A stretch of DNA of 43,658 nt, from NCBI GenBank assembly GCA_029261965.1, contig JAJDAH010000015.1:1-43658 (forward strand), read 5' to 3'. Position 1 is the stretch's first letter; each line of letters starts with the position of its first letter. This document shows positions 16,961 to 24,332 of this stretch, piece after piece. The translations under genes were made by a program, and so were the position numbers. The notes under the pieces were generated by a model. That model searched no databases and was not told the DNA's origin. It saw only the letters and a list, made by a program, of their open reading frames with translations. The DNA comes from Polyangiaceae bacterium. GTDB taxonomy: Bacteria; Myxococcota_A; Polyangia; Polyangiales; Polyangiaceae.

Positions 16961-17392
16961 GTGTCTCCGAACCGCGTTTTTTTCCCCAGCGGGGCCCTGG
17001 ACGAGTGGGTGCACGCCGACAGAATCGATCTTTCGGCTACGGAGTTCTCCATCAGAGCCGAGGGGAGACGCTACCGGATCATCGAAGCCGCGCGGGTGCT
17101 GGCCGAGGTCACCGGGGGCGAAGACGTCTACGACATCGTGGGAAAGGTAAAGACAGTCAACTTCCTCCACGAGCTCGGCGCCGAGCTCCTGGGCAGCTCG
17201 ATGATCATCGGAGACCTCGCGTTCGACGTCGTGCCGGGATTCATCGGGTCGCCCGTCGGCTCCTTCAGCGGGCACCTCGAGGACCCTGGTAGGAGCGCCG
17301 TGCTAGCTCGCGGCGAAGAGCTCCAGCTTCGAGACAAACCTCAAAGCGACGAGGAGTTGCTCGCGCAGCTGCTCATGCGAACTCTCGAGTAG
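16961..17392 (+). CDS. Unknown protein heading the hem-lpxK operon
   Basis: GTG 16961 gives a 144-aa protein, MSPNRVFFPSGALDEWVHAD and onward. It looks soluble, with two parts: a short beta-rich N-terminal part (RIDLSATEFSIRAEGRRYRI), then a helix and a Gly-rich beta part (LGAELLGSSMIIGDLAFDVV, IGSPVGSFSGHL). I do not recognise a named family. It ends 6 nt before the CcsA/HemX-like gene and is probably co-transcribed with hemA, hemC and lpxK, so a role in tetrapyrrole synthesis or its control is a reasonable guess. Confidence 0.72.
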   Translation: MSPNRVFFPSGALDEWVHADRIDLSATEFSIRAEGRRYRIIEAARVLAEVTGGEDVYDIVGKVKTVNFLHELGAELLGSSMIIGDLAFDVVPGFIGSPVGSFSGHLEDPGRSAVLARGEELQLRDKPQSDEELLAQLLMRTLE

Positions 17393-17398
17393 CGTGGG

Positions 17399-18214
17399 AT
17401 GAGCGCCATCGCCACCATCGCGTTCACCCTCGGCGTGGTCGCGTACTCCGCGTCGTCGACACTGTTTTTCGTGGATCTGGCCCGGAGAGAGGGTGCCCCT
17501 CAAGCGGCGAAATGGGCGCCGTGGGTGCTCGCTGCCGGTGCTGGGCTTCACGCGGCGCACGTCATCACCGCCAGCGCGACGTTGAACCGTTGGCCGTTCG
17601 ACTCGCTCCATTTCGCGCTGAGTCTTTCGGCGTTGATTGCAGTGAGCGTCTACCTGGCGCTCCGACAACGAGCGCGCATTCACGCGATTGGCGCGTTCGT
17701 GTCGCCATTGGCGCTCACCTTTCTGGTCGGCGCGCAGTTCGTCTCGGTTTCCGCACCGCCGACGACCATCCCGAGCACACTGTTGACGCTGCACGTCGCA
17801 GCGAACCTCTTGGGCATCGGATTTTTCATGCTCGCTGGGGGCGTGAGCGTTTTTTATCTGGTGCAAGAGCGCCGACTCAAACAGAAGCGCGTCATCGGTA
17901 CGGGCAAGCTCCCGCCGCTCGACTCGCTCGATACGACCGAGCACCGGCTGCTTCTGGCGGGCTTCCCACTGCTCACCCTGGGGATCGCCACCGGCGCGAT
18001 TTGGGCCCGACAGCTCGAAGCCGGCGGCGGAGTGGAAGTCGCCCGTGCGCTTTTGGCCTACGCGACCTGGCTCTTGGTGGCGGCAGTGCTCACCTTGCGC
18101 GCCGTGGCCGGCTGGCGCGGGAGGCGAGCCGCCTACGGGACGATCGCGGGCGTGGTCTGCGTGATGCTCGTGATCCTGGTTTATGTGGTCCGGCCTCACG
18201 GCGGTGCGCTGTGA
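17399..18214 (+). CDS. CcsA/HemX-like cytochrome c assembly-family membrane protein
   Basis: The 271-aa protein has about eight predicted membrane segments. GFPLLTLGIATGAIWARQ and the end RAVAGWRGRRAAYGTIAGV match the CcsA/CcmC family. The WWD-type haem-handling motif normally found between these two segments is missing; that stretch reads LEAGGGVEVARALLAYATW. This is the HemX-like form known next to hemA in some bacteria, where HemX affects glutamyl-tRNA reductase levels. The stop overlaps the hemA GTG by four bases (GTGA), so translation is probably coupled. Regulation of or assembly with HemA is more likely than haem ligation to cytochromes. Confidence 0.8.
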   Translation: MSAIATIAFTLGVVAYSASSTLFFVDLARREGAPQAAKWAPWVLAAGAGLHAAHVITASATLNRWPFDSLHFALSLSALIAVSVYLALRQRARIHAIGAFVSPLALTFLVGAQFVSVSAPPTTIPSTLLTLHVAANLLGIGFFMLAGGVSVFYLVQERRLKQKRVIGTGKLPPLDSLDTTEHRLLLAGFPLLTLGIATGAIWARQLEAGGGVEVARALLAYATWLLVAAVLTLRAVAGWRGRRAAYGTIAGVVCVMLVILVYVVRPHGGAL

Positions 18215-19602
18215 TAGTCGTCGTCGGGCTCTCGCACCGCAGCGCTTCGATCGCCGTGCGCGAGCGGTTGGCGTTGCCGCGGGAGGAAATCCCCGATGTT
18301 TTGGCGGAACTCGCAGCCCACGAAGCCGTTTCCGAGGCCTTGATGGTCTCGACGTGCAATCGAGTCGAGGTCGTTGCGACGGGCGCGGATCTGCACGCGG
18401 CTGCCGAAGCCGTGCGCTCGGTGCTCACCGCGCGGGCGCCCCCGGTGGCGAGGCACCTCTACGTGCACGAGGGAGCCGACGCCGTCAGGCATCTCTTTCG
18501 CGTCGCGTCCTCGCTCGATTCCCTCGTGCTCGGCGAGCCGCAGATCCTCGGCCAGGTCAAAGAGGCGTTCGAGGTCGCGCGCGCCGCGGGTAGCGTCGGC
18601 GCTGTGCTCAACGGGACGGTGCCGCGGGCGATCCGCACGGCGAAGCGAGTGCGGACACAAACGGCCATCGGTAGCGGACAGGTTTCGGTGCCGAGTGTCG
18701 CCGTCGACCTCGCGACTCAGATTTTCGCCGATCTGAAGGGACGGCGGGTCGCTCTCGTCGGCTCGGGGGAAATGGCCGAAGCGGTGGCGAGACTGCTTGC
18801 ACAGGCTGGTGCCAAGCTCTCGGTCATTGGGCGCAACGCTGATCGGGTCGCCGAGATCGCCGGCGCGCTCGGCGGCGAAGCTCGTGGGTGGCACGAACTC
18901 CGCGCCTGCGTCGCCGAGGTGGACGTCGTCGTCACGAGCACCAGCGCCCCGGCTCATGTCGTCGATTTCGACATGTTGAACGCCGTGAAACGGTCCCGCC
19001 GCGGTCGGAGCTTGTTTCTCATCGACCTGGCTGTCCCCCGCGACGTCGATCCACGGGTTGACTCGATCGACGGCGTTTTTCTCTACAACGTCGACGATTT
19101 TTCGAAGGTGGTTGCCGAGAGCGCGGCGGGCCGCCGACGCGAAGCCGAGCAGGCCGAGCAGATCGTTGCTCGCGAGGTTCTCGGCTACGATCGATGGGCG
19201 GAGGTTACTCAGCTCAAGCCGGCGATCGTCGCTCTCCGCGAGCGCTTTCAATCGGTAGTTCACGGCGAGGTCGAGAAGAGCCTCAAGACCAAGCTCAAAC
19301 ACCTCGGGGATTCGGACCGCGTTGCGCTCGGCAAAATGGCCGACGCGATTCTCAACAAGCTGCTGCACACCCCTACTCAGAGGCTGCGCGAACTGGCCAG
19401 CGAATCCGAAGATGCCGTTCAGTTGCTAGTCGAGCTGTTCGAGATCGATCCGGGCGCCGAGGCGAACCGCTCGGGTGAGCACGCGGCTTCGCCCGCCGAC
19501 CAGGCCTCTGAAGAGGACGAGGACAGCGCCGAAGGCGACGAGGATTTCGCCGACTCGAACGACGAGGAGGGCGAGCGAGCGCTCGGGACGGGTAGCCGTT
19601 GA
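18211..19602 (+). CDS. hemA: Glutamyl-tRNA reductase
   Basis: First committed enzyme of tetrapyrrole synthesis in C5-pathway bacteria; it reduces Glu-tRNA(Glu) to glutamate-1-semialdehyde with NADPH. The N-terminal catalytic domain has MIVVVGLSHRSA and the nucleophile Cys49 in MVSTCNRVE. SLVLGEPQILGQVKEAF follows, then the NADPH fold (VALVGSGEMAEAVARLL), then the helical dimerisation domain (HTPTQRLREL). GTG 18211 overlaps the previous stop. The last 45 or so residues are an unusual acidic tail (ASEEDEDSAEGDEDFADSND) beyond the normal end of the family. The stop overlaps the hemC start by four bases. Confidence 0.96.
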   Translation: MIVVVGLSHRSASIAVRERLALPREEIPDVLAELAAHEAVSEALMVSTCNRVEVVATGADLHAAAEAVRSVLTARAPPVARHLYVHEGADAVRHLFRVASSLDSLVLGEPQILGQVKEAFEVARAAGSVGAVLNGTVPRAIRTAKRVRTQTAIGSGQVSVPSVAVDLATQIFADLKGRRVALVGSGEMAEAVARLLAQAGAKLSVIGRNADRVAEIAGALGGEARGWHELRACVAEVDVVVTSTSAPAHVVDFDMLNAVKRSRRGRSLFLIDLAVPRDVDPRVDSIDGVFLYNVDDFSKVVAESAAGRRREAEQAEQIVAREVLGYDRWAEVTQLKPAIVALRERFQSVVHGEVEKSLKTKLKHLGDSDRVALGKMADAILNKLLHTPTQRLRELASESEDAVQLLVELFEIDPGAEANRSGEHAASPADQASEEDEDSAEGDEDFADSNDEEGERALGTGSR

Positions 19603-20504
19603 CCGAGATCGTCGTAGCGACTCGTCGCAGCAAGCTCGCACTGGCGCAGGCTCGGGCTTGGATTGCCGAACTCGGGCGTGCGAACCCAGGGCTCGAGGTC
19701 GCCGAGCTTCACGTCACCACCACCGGCGACAAGATCCAAGACCGAGCCCTCCGGGAGGTCGGGGGCAAGGCGCTGTTCATCAAAGAGATCGAAGAGGCGA
19801 TTCTCGACGGCCGTGCGCAGATCGCCGTGCACTCGATGAAAGACGTTCCCGCTGAGCTCGCGCCGGGGCTCGTCATCGGCTGCGTTCCCGCACGAGAGGA
19901 TCCCCGTGACGTGATCGTTTCTCGCGAGGGTTGTCGGTTCGAGGAGTTGCCGCCGGGCAGCACCGTCGGGACTTCGTCGCTCCGTCGAGAGGCGCTGCTC
20001 AGAGACTGGAGACCAGATCTGAAGCTGGTCCCGCTTCGGGGCAACGTCGATACCCGCCTCCGCAAGTGCGAGGAGGGGGAGATGGATGCGATCGTTTTGG
20101 CGTATGCAGGGCTTCGGCGACTCGGGTTGGGGGACCGAGCGACCGAAGTTCTCGACGTCGAGCGCATTATTCCAGCGGTGGGCCAGGGGGCCCTCGGCAT
20201 CGAGCGTCGCGACGGTGCCGAAGACGTCGCCGTTTTCTTGCGACCGCTCGCAGATCCGGAAACCACCATCGCTGTCGCTGCGGAACGCGGGGTCATGACG
20301 GCGGTGGAGGGCAGTTGCCAAGTGCCGGTGGCCGGTCACGCGGTGCGGCTAGATGGCAACTTGCTGCTCCGCGCGATGCTCGCCGACCCCGACGCAAAAA
20401 ACGTCCGGAAGCGAGAGGCGCGGACGTCGTGGCCAAAAACCGAGAAGGAGGCGCACCGCTTCGGCGTCGAACTCGGGCTCGAGCTCAAAGCAGCAGCTCG
20501 ATGA
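19599..20504 (+). CDS. hemC: Hydroxymethylbilane synthase (porphobilinogen deaminase)
   Basis: Cytoplasmic enzyme that polymerises four porphobilinogens to hydroxymethylbilane. The 301-aa protein has TTTGDKIQD, AVHSMKDVPAEL, VGTSSLRREALL, LRGNVDTRL and Cys240 in VEGSCQVPVAGHA, the attachment site of the dipyrromethane cofactor. Asp near position 80-90 (SMKDVP) is the catalytic one. The start is TTG 19599, overlapping the hemA stop (TTGA); no other start fits the conserved N-terminus TEIVVATRRSKLALAQA. It overlaps lpxK by ATGA. Confidence 0.96.
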   Translation: MTEIVVATRRSKLALAQARAWIAELGRANPGLEVAELHVTTTGDKIQDRALREVGGKALFIKEIEEAILDGRAQIAVHSMKDVPAELAPGLVIGCVPAREDPRDVIVSREGCRFEELPPGSTVGTSSLRREALLRDWRPDLKLVPLRGNVDTRLRKCEEGEMDAIVLAYAGLRRLGLGDRATEVLDVERIIPAVGQGALGIERRDGAEDVAVFLRPLADPETTIAVAAERGVMTAVEGSCQVPVAGHAVRLDGNLLLRAMLADPDAKNVRKREARTSWPKTEKEAHRFGVELGLELKAAAR

Positions 20505-21508
20505 TTCGCGCCTTCGTCTCTCGGCGCCTGGAAACCGGCGCGTACGATGGGCACCTGTCGCGCTACGTCGCGCGGGCCTGGGCGCAATTCAGCGAACCGG
20601 TTCGAAGCGTCGCTCTTCCGCCGAGATGCCGCGTCATCGGGGTGGGGGGAGCGACTCTCGGGGGCTCGGGTAAGACGCCGGTGGTCGCAGCGCTCGCCCG
20701 TGGGCTCGCTGGCGCCCGGAGTGGCGTGGTCGTCGTCGCGCACACCTACCTCGCGCGGTCGCGATCCCGTTTCGGCTCGAAGCAGCCGCCTCGACGCGTG
20801 CGAAGCGACGATTCGGCTCGGCAAGTGGGCGACGAAGCCGTGATGCTCGCGCGCTGGCTCGAGACGAGCGCCGTGCCGGTGGTGGTGGGGTCGAATCGAT
20901 CCGAGACGGTCGAGTTTGCTTCGTCTCTCGGCTCCCACATCATCGTGGACTCGCTCCTTCAAACCCGACCTCGGCGCTTGGCGCTGTCGATTCTTGCTGT
21001 CGATGTCGCCGCGCCGTGGGGATCCGGCGCTTGCCCACCGGCGGGCGATCTCCGAGCGCGTCGCGACTCTTTGCTCGCGGCGGCCGACGTCGTGCTCGCC
21101 AACGGCGATGGCGTCGAGCTGCCACCCGCCCACCGGCACAAGCTGCTCGCCTATCGACGCGTGCTCGCCCCACACGTTCGCTCGTTCTCGGGGTTGCTCC
21201 CGGTCCGAGAGGAAAAACTTTGCGATTGGCGTGTTCGGCGCTTCGGTTTGGCGCTCTCGATCGCACGACCCGACCGCGTGGTGTCGGCGCTCGACGGGCT
21301 CGGCCTTCGGCCGGCCTGCACGTGGACCGTGGCGGACCACGCCGATCCCACGCCCCCGCCGCGCCTCGCGGCGAGCGTGGAGGCCTGGCTCACGACGGCC
21401 AAGTGCGCACCGAAATTCGGTAAAATTGCCGGGGGAAAGCCACTTTTTGTCCTCGAAGAGCGCCTCGAGCTACCGCGCAGAATCCTCGAGCTCGCCGCGG
21501 CTCACTAG
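20501..21508 (+). CDS. lpxK: Tetraacyldisaccharide 4'-kinase
   Basis: Membrane-associated kinase of lipid A synthesis; it phosphorylates the 4'-position of tetraacyldisaccharide 1-phosphate. The 335-aa protein has the LpxK P-loop in VGGATLGGSGKTPVVAAL and the conserved RQVGDEAVMLARW. The usual SRGYG motif after the P-loop reads AHTYLARSR, so the family fit is clear but divergent. ATG 20501 overlaps the hemC stop (ATGA). Sitting at the end of a haem operon is unusual for lpxK. It implies that the host makes lipid A-type lipopolysaccharide. Confidence 0.85.
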   Translation: MIRAFVSRRLETGAYDGHLSRYVARAWAQFSEPVRSVALPPRCRVIGVGGATLGGSGKTPVVAALARGLAGARSGVVVVAHTYLARSRSRFGSKQPPRRVRSDDSARQVGDEAVMLARWLETSAVPVVVGSNRSETVEFASSLGSHIIVDSLLQTRPRRLALSILAVDVAAPWGSGACPPAGDLRARRDSLLAAADVVLANGDGVELPPAHRHKLLAYRRVLAPHVRSFSGLLPVREEKLCDWRVRRFGLALSIARPDRVVSALDGLGLRPACTWTVADHADPTPPPRLAASVEAWLTTAKCAPKFGKIAGGKPLFVLEERLELPRRILELAAAH

Positions 21509-21533
21509 CGGTGCCCACCGCACCCCAAGGTGG

Positions 21534-21539
21534 TAGAGT
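21534..21539 (+). promoter_or_regulatory. Candidate -10 box (TAGAGT) of the acidic-tailed lipoprotein gene
   Basis: TAGAGT ends 7 nt before ATG 21547 with no Shine-Dalgarno between, fitting a leaderless start. Confidence 0.4.
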
Positions 21540-21546
21540 CCGCCGC

Positions 21547-22170
21547 ATGTTTGGCGAAAATTCCGTCTTTAGGCCGTTGGCGGCGTTGGCCATGGCGCTG
21601 TCGCTCGTCATCACTGTCGGCTGTGGTGCTTCTCAAGCGAAGCCGGAGCAGCCCGTTCTCAAACCCGGCGACCTGCCCACCGAAGGCGAGTGGTCGGGCG
21701 TCTACTACAGCACCGTGGAGGGTTATCTCCACATCGCGAAGGACGGCAACGCGGTCCAAGGTCGTTGGCGAAAGAAGTCTGGCGAGGAGTGGGGCGAGCT
21801 GCACGGTGAGGTCGTTGGGGACCTGCTTCGCTACGAGTGGACGGCCCACATCATCGGTCAGGTCGGGCCGGGAGCGAAAAGAGGGGGTAAGGGCTACTTC
21901 CGCTACGTCGTTCCAAAAGGTGACGGCGTCGCACACGAGCTGCACGGCAGCTACGGCCTCGGTGACGACATGACCGCCACGAAGTGGGAAGCGGTCAAGC
22001 AGAAGAACCAGGTCCCCGATTTTGCCAGCGTCATGCCCGACGAGGTCGAAACTTCCGGCGGTCCCTCCGGTGGCTGGGACGAAGAAGAAGGCGGCGGAGA
22101 AGAAGAGGAAGAAGGCGGCGAGGACGAAGAGGGCGGCGACGACGAGGGCGATCCCCTCGACAACCCCTAG
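21547..22170 (+). CDS. Lipoprotein with acidic low-complexity tail
   Basis: ATG 21547 gives a signal with lipobox ITVGCGAS (207 aa). The mature domain, about residues 45-150 (GEWSGVYYSTVEGYLHIAKD, then GKGYFRYVVPKGDG), looks like a small beta-barrel with regular WxG/Y strand spacing. The last 45 residues are nearly all Glu, Gly and Asp. I recognise no family. It ends 25 nt before gcvPB but has its own start-proximal promoter element. Confidence 0.7.
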   Translation: MFGENSVFRPLAALAMALSLVITVGCGASQAKPEQPVLKPGDLPTEGEWSGVYYSTVEGYLHIAKDGNAVQGRWRKKSGEEWGELHGEVVGDLLRYEWTAHIIGQVGPGAKRGGKGYFRYVVPKGDGVAHELHGSYGLGDDMTATKWEAVKQKNQVPDFASVMPDEVETSGGPSGGWDEEEGGGEEEEEGGEDEEGGDDEGDPLDNP

Positions 22171-22195
22171 AGTTTCCCAGAGAGAGGAGAGTCGC

Positions 22196-23698
22196 TTGCC
22201 CGGTCAAGCCATCCCCGGAATTCAGTTCCGCGAGCCCCCGATCTTCGAACGAGGAGCACGGGGCAGAACTGGCGCTTCGCTGCCGCCACTCGACGTCCCC
22301 GACGTCGACGTTGCCGACGCGCTCGGTGCCTTGGCGCGGTCCCGTCCAGCAGGGCTGCCCGAAGTGAGCGAGCCCGAAGCCTTCAGACACTTCGTGCGAC
22401 TTTCCCAGTGGAACTTCTGCATCGACACGCAGTTTTATCCCCTCGGCTCGTGCACGATGAAGTTCAACCCCAAGGTGAACGAATGGGCGGCGCGGCTGCC
22501 GGGTTTTGCAGAACTCCACCCCATGACTCCGGAGCACCTGTCTCAGGGCGCTCTCGATCTGATGGTGCGGCTGCAAGACCTCTTGGCCGAGATCGTCGGC
22601 ATGGACGGGGTCAACTTGCAGCCCGCCGCCGGCGCTCAGGGCGAGCTCACCGGGTTGATGATGATCCGCGCCTACCACCATTCGCGCAATCGCAACCCCA
22701 AGAAGATATTCATCCCCGAGAGCGCTCACGGAACCAACCCCGCCAGCTGCACTCTGAACGGGTTCGATGCGGTTCCGTTTCCCGCTGGCGCCGACGGGAT
22801 CGTCGAGCCGGATGCGCTCGCTCGCGCTCTCGATGAAGCGAAAGACGACGTCGCGGGGTTGATGATCACCAACCCGAACACCGTCGGCCTGTTCGAAACT
22901 GCGATGCCGCGGCTGGCCGAACTCGTGCACGCCCGGGGCGGATTGGTCTACGGGGACGGCGCGAACATGAACGCCATCCTCGGCCGGGCGAGGCCCGGAG
23001 ACATGGGCGTCGACGTGATGCAGTTCAACCTGCACAAAACGTTCACCACACCCCACGGAGGCGGAGGCCCCGGAGCTGGCCCGGTGGCCTTCAAGAAAGT
23101 CCTCGAGCAGTTTCAGCCGACACCGGTCGTGCGTCGAGACGGTGACCGCTGTCGCATTTACGCTGACCGCCCGAACAGCGTCGGAAAGGTGCGGTCATTT
23201 CTCGGCAACGTCGGCATGTTCGTGCGCGCGTACACCTACATTCGCGAGCTGGGGAACCAGGGCCTGCGGGACGTGAGTGACATGGCGGTGCTCAACGCGA
23301 ACTACCTCGCGGCACGTCTCAAAGAGCACTACCCGCTCGCGTATCCGACAGCCGTCATGCACGAAGCCGTGTTCACCGACAAGGCGATCGAAAACGAGAC
23401 CGGAGTGAAGACTCTCGACATTGCCAAGCGGCTCATCGACTACGGGTTTCATCCGCCCACCGTCTATTTCCCGCTCGTCGTGCGCGGCGCGATGATGATC
23501 GAGCCGACCGAAACCGAGACCAAGCAGACCATCGACGATTTCGTCGACGCCATGGCGGCCATCAAGCGAGAGGCTCAGGAGTCCGCGGCTACCGTGAAGG
23601 ACGCTCCGACCCTTGCCCGCGTAGGACGCTTGGACGAGGCCCGCGCCGCGCGAAAACCCCATCTGCGATGGCGCCCGCCGGAAGATCCGTCGAAATGA
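22196..23698 (+). CDS. gcvPB: Glycine dehydrogenase (decarboxylating) subunit 2
   Basis: P-protein subunit of the glycine cleavage system; it decarboxylates glycine and passes the aminomethyl group to lipoyl-GcvH. The 500-aa protein matches the split-type GcvPB family: LGSCTMKFNPKVNE, AGAQGELTGLMMIRAYH, IPESAHGTNPAS, and the pyridoxal-phosphate Lys281 in QFNLHKTFTTPHGGGGPG. The start is TTG 22196, chosen because AGAGAGGAGA lies 5 nt upstream; the frame has no better start. The partner gcvPA and gcvT/gcvH are not in the window. The stop overlaps the next ATG (ATGA). Confidence 0.95.
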   Translation: MPGQAIPGIQFREPPIFERGARGRTGASLPPLDVPDVDVADALGALARSRPAGLPEVSEPEAFRHFVRLSQWNFCIDTQFYPLGSCTMKFNPKVNEWAARLPGFAELHPMTPEHLSQGALDLMVRLQDLLAEIVGMDGVNLQPAAGAQGELTGLMMIRAYHHSRNRNPKKIFIPESAHGTNPASCTLNGFDAVPFPAGADGIVEPDALARALDEAKDDVAGLMITNPNTVGLFETAMPRLAELVHARGGLVYGDGANMNAILGRARPGDMGVDVMQFNLHKTFTTPHGGGGPGAGPVAFKKVLEQFQPTPVVRRDGDRCRIYADRPNSVGKVRSFLGNVGMFVRAYTYIRELGNQGLRDVSDMAVLNANYLAARLKEHYPLAYPTAVMHEAVFTDKAIENETGVKTLDIAKRLIDYGFHPPTVYFPLVVRGAMMIEPTETETKQTIDDFVDAMAAIKREAQESAATVKDAPTLARVGRLDEARAARKPHLRWRPPEDPSK

Positions 23699-24003
23699 GC
23701 GTCTGCCGGCGGGTTCCTCTTCGAAGGCGCGCCGGGCGGGGGTTCGCCCTGGGAGCCGCACTTTTGGCCTTCGGCACGAGCGAACCGGAGGCGGAGGCGT
23801 TGAGCTGCGTCGGGGTCAACCAGGAATGGATGGATCTCGAGCTCGAGAGCGTCAGCCACGACGGTGTCGTGCAAAATAACCTGCCGGACTACGTCGCATG
23901 GACGGCAACCCTCCGGGCGGGCTTCGAAGCCGACGTCGTGATGTTCGAAGCCGTCGCCGGACAGAACGACTACTTCTCGGCGGAGTTCCGTGCAGATCGC
24001 TAG
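23695..24003 (+). CDS. Small exported protein downstream of gcvPB
   Basis: ATG 23695 overlaps the gcvPB stop, giving 102 aa. A basic start (MSVCRRVPLRRRAGRGF), a hydrophobic stretch and a likely cleavage near EAEAL form a signal peptide. The mature part of about 65 residues (SCVGVNQEWMDLELESVSHD) is acidic with one Cys. No known family. It overlaps the next gene by 14 nt, so the two are likely made together. Confidence 0.55.
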   Translation: MSVCRRVPLRRRAGRGFALGAALLAFGTSEPEAEALSCVGVNQEWMDLELESVSHDGVVQNNLPDYVAWTATLRAGFEADVVMFEAVAGQNDYFSAEFRADR

Positions 24004-24292
24004 GCTCGGTTTCGTCTTCTACGCCGGTGCCTTCGCGGGGCTCGGGTTGCTCTGTCAGGCGTGCGGCGGCGGGGGCGGCACCTGCGGCGAGCCCACTGAC
24101 GCACCGATCGACGCTGACAGCTACACCTCGACCGGTGGGCGGAGCGAGTCCACCGGACGAACGTTCCCCCACGGGACCTCTCCGAGCGTGCTGACGGTCG
24201 ATCGCGAAGCCGGCGTCGTTCGCATCGCCTTCGAGCGGAACGGGGTCGAGGTCGTCGAGGTCTGGCGGATCAAGCAGACCGGCGGACTCTAG
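23990..24292 (+). CDS. Small lipoprotein downstream of gcvPB
   Basis: GTG 23990 lies inside the end of the previous gene. The 100-aa product has lipobox LLCQACGGG and a short mature domain with VDREAGVVRIAFERNGVEVV, probably a small beta structure. No recognised family. It is the last gene of the gcvPB operon and faces the convergent DUF3089 gene across a stem-loop. Confidence 0.55.
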   Translation: MQIARLGFVFYAGAFAGLGLLCQACGGGGGTCGEPTDAPIDADSYTSTGGRSESTGRTFPHGTSPSVLTVDREAGVVRIAFERNGVEVVEVWRIKQTGGL

Positions 24293-24312
24293 CGAGGCGG
24301 GTGGGCCTCGCT
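24291..24312. terminator. Stem-loop between convergent genes
   Basis: AGCGAGGC (24291-24298) pairs with GCCTCGCT (24305-24312) around a 6-nt loop. It begins just at the stop codon of the small lipoprotein and lies about 20 nt past the end of the convergent gene. No T-tract on either side, so it is only a weak terminator candidate. Confidence 0.4.
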
Positions 24313-24332
24313 CGCCGTCCGTTCGCGAGATC

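Noticed and set aside
17303-19368. Long minus-strand reading frames opposite the CcsA/HemX-like and hemA genes
   Set aside because: They mirror strongly conserved plus-strand genes; the composition is that of shadows.
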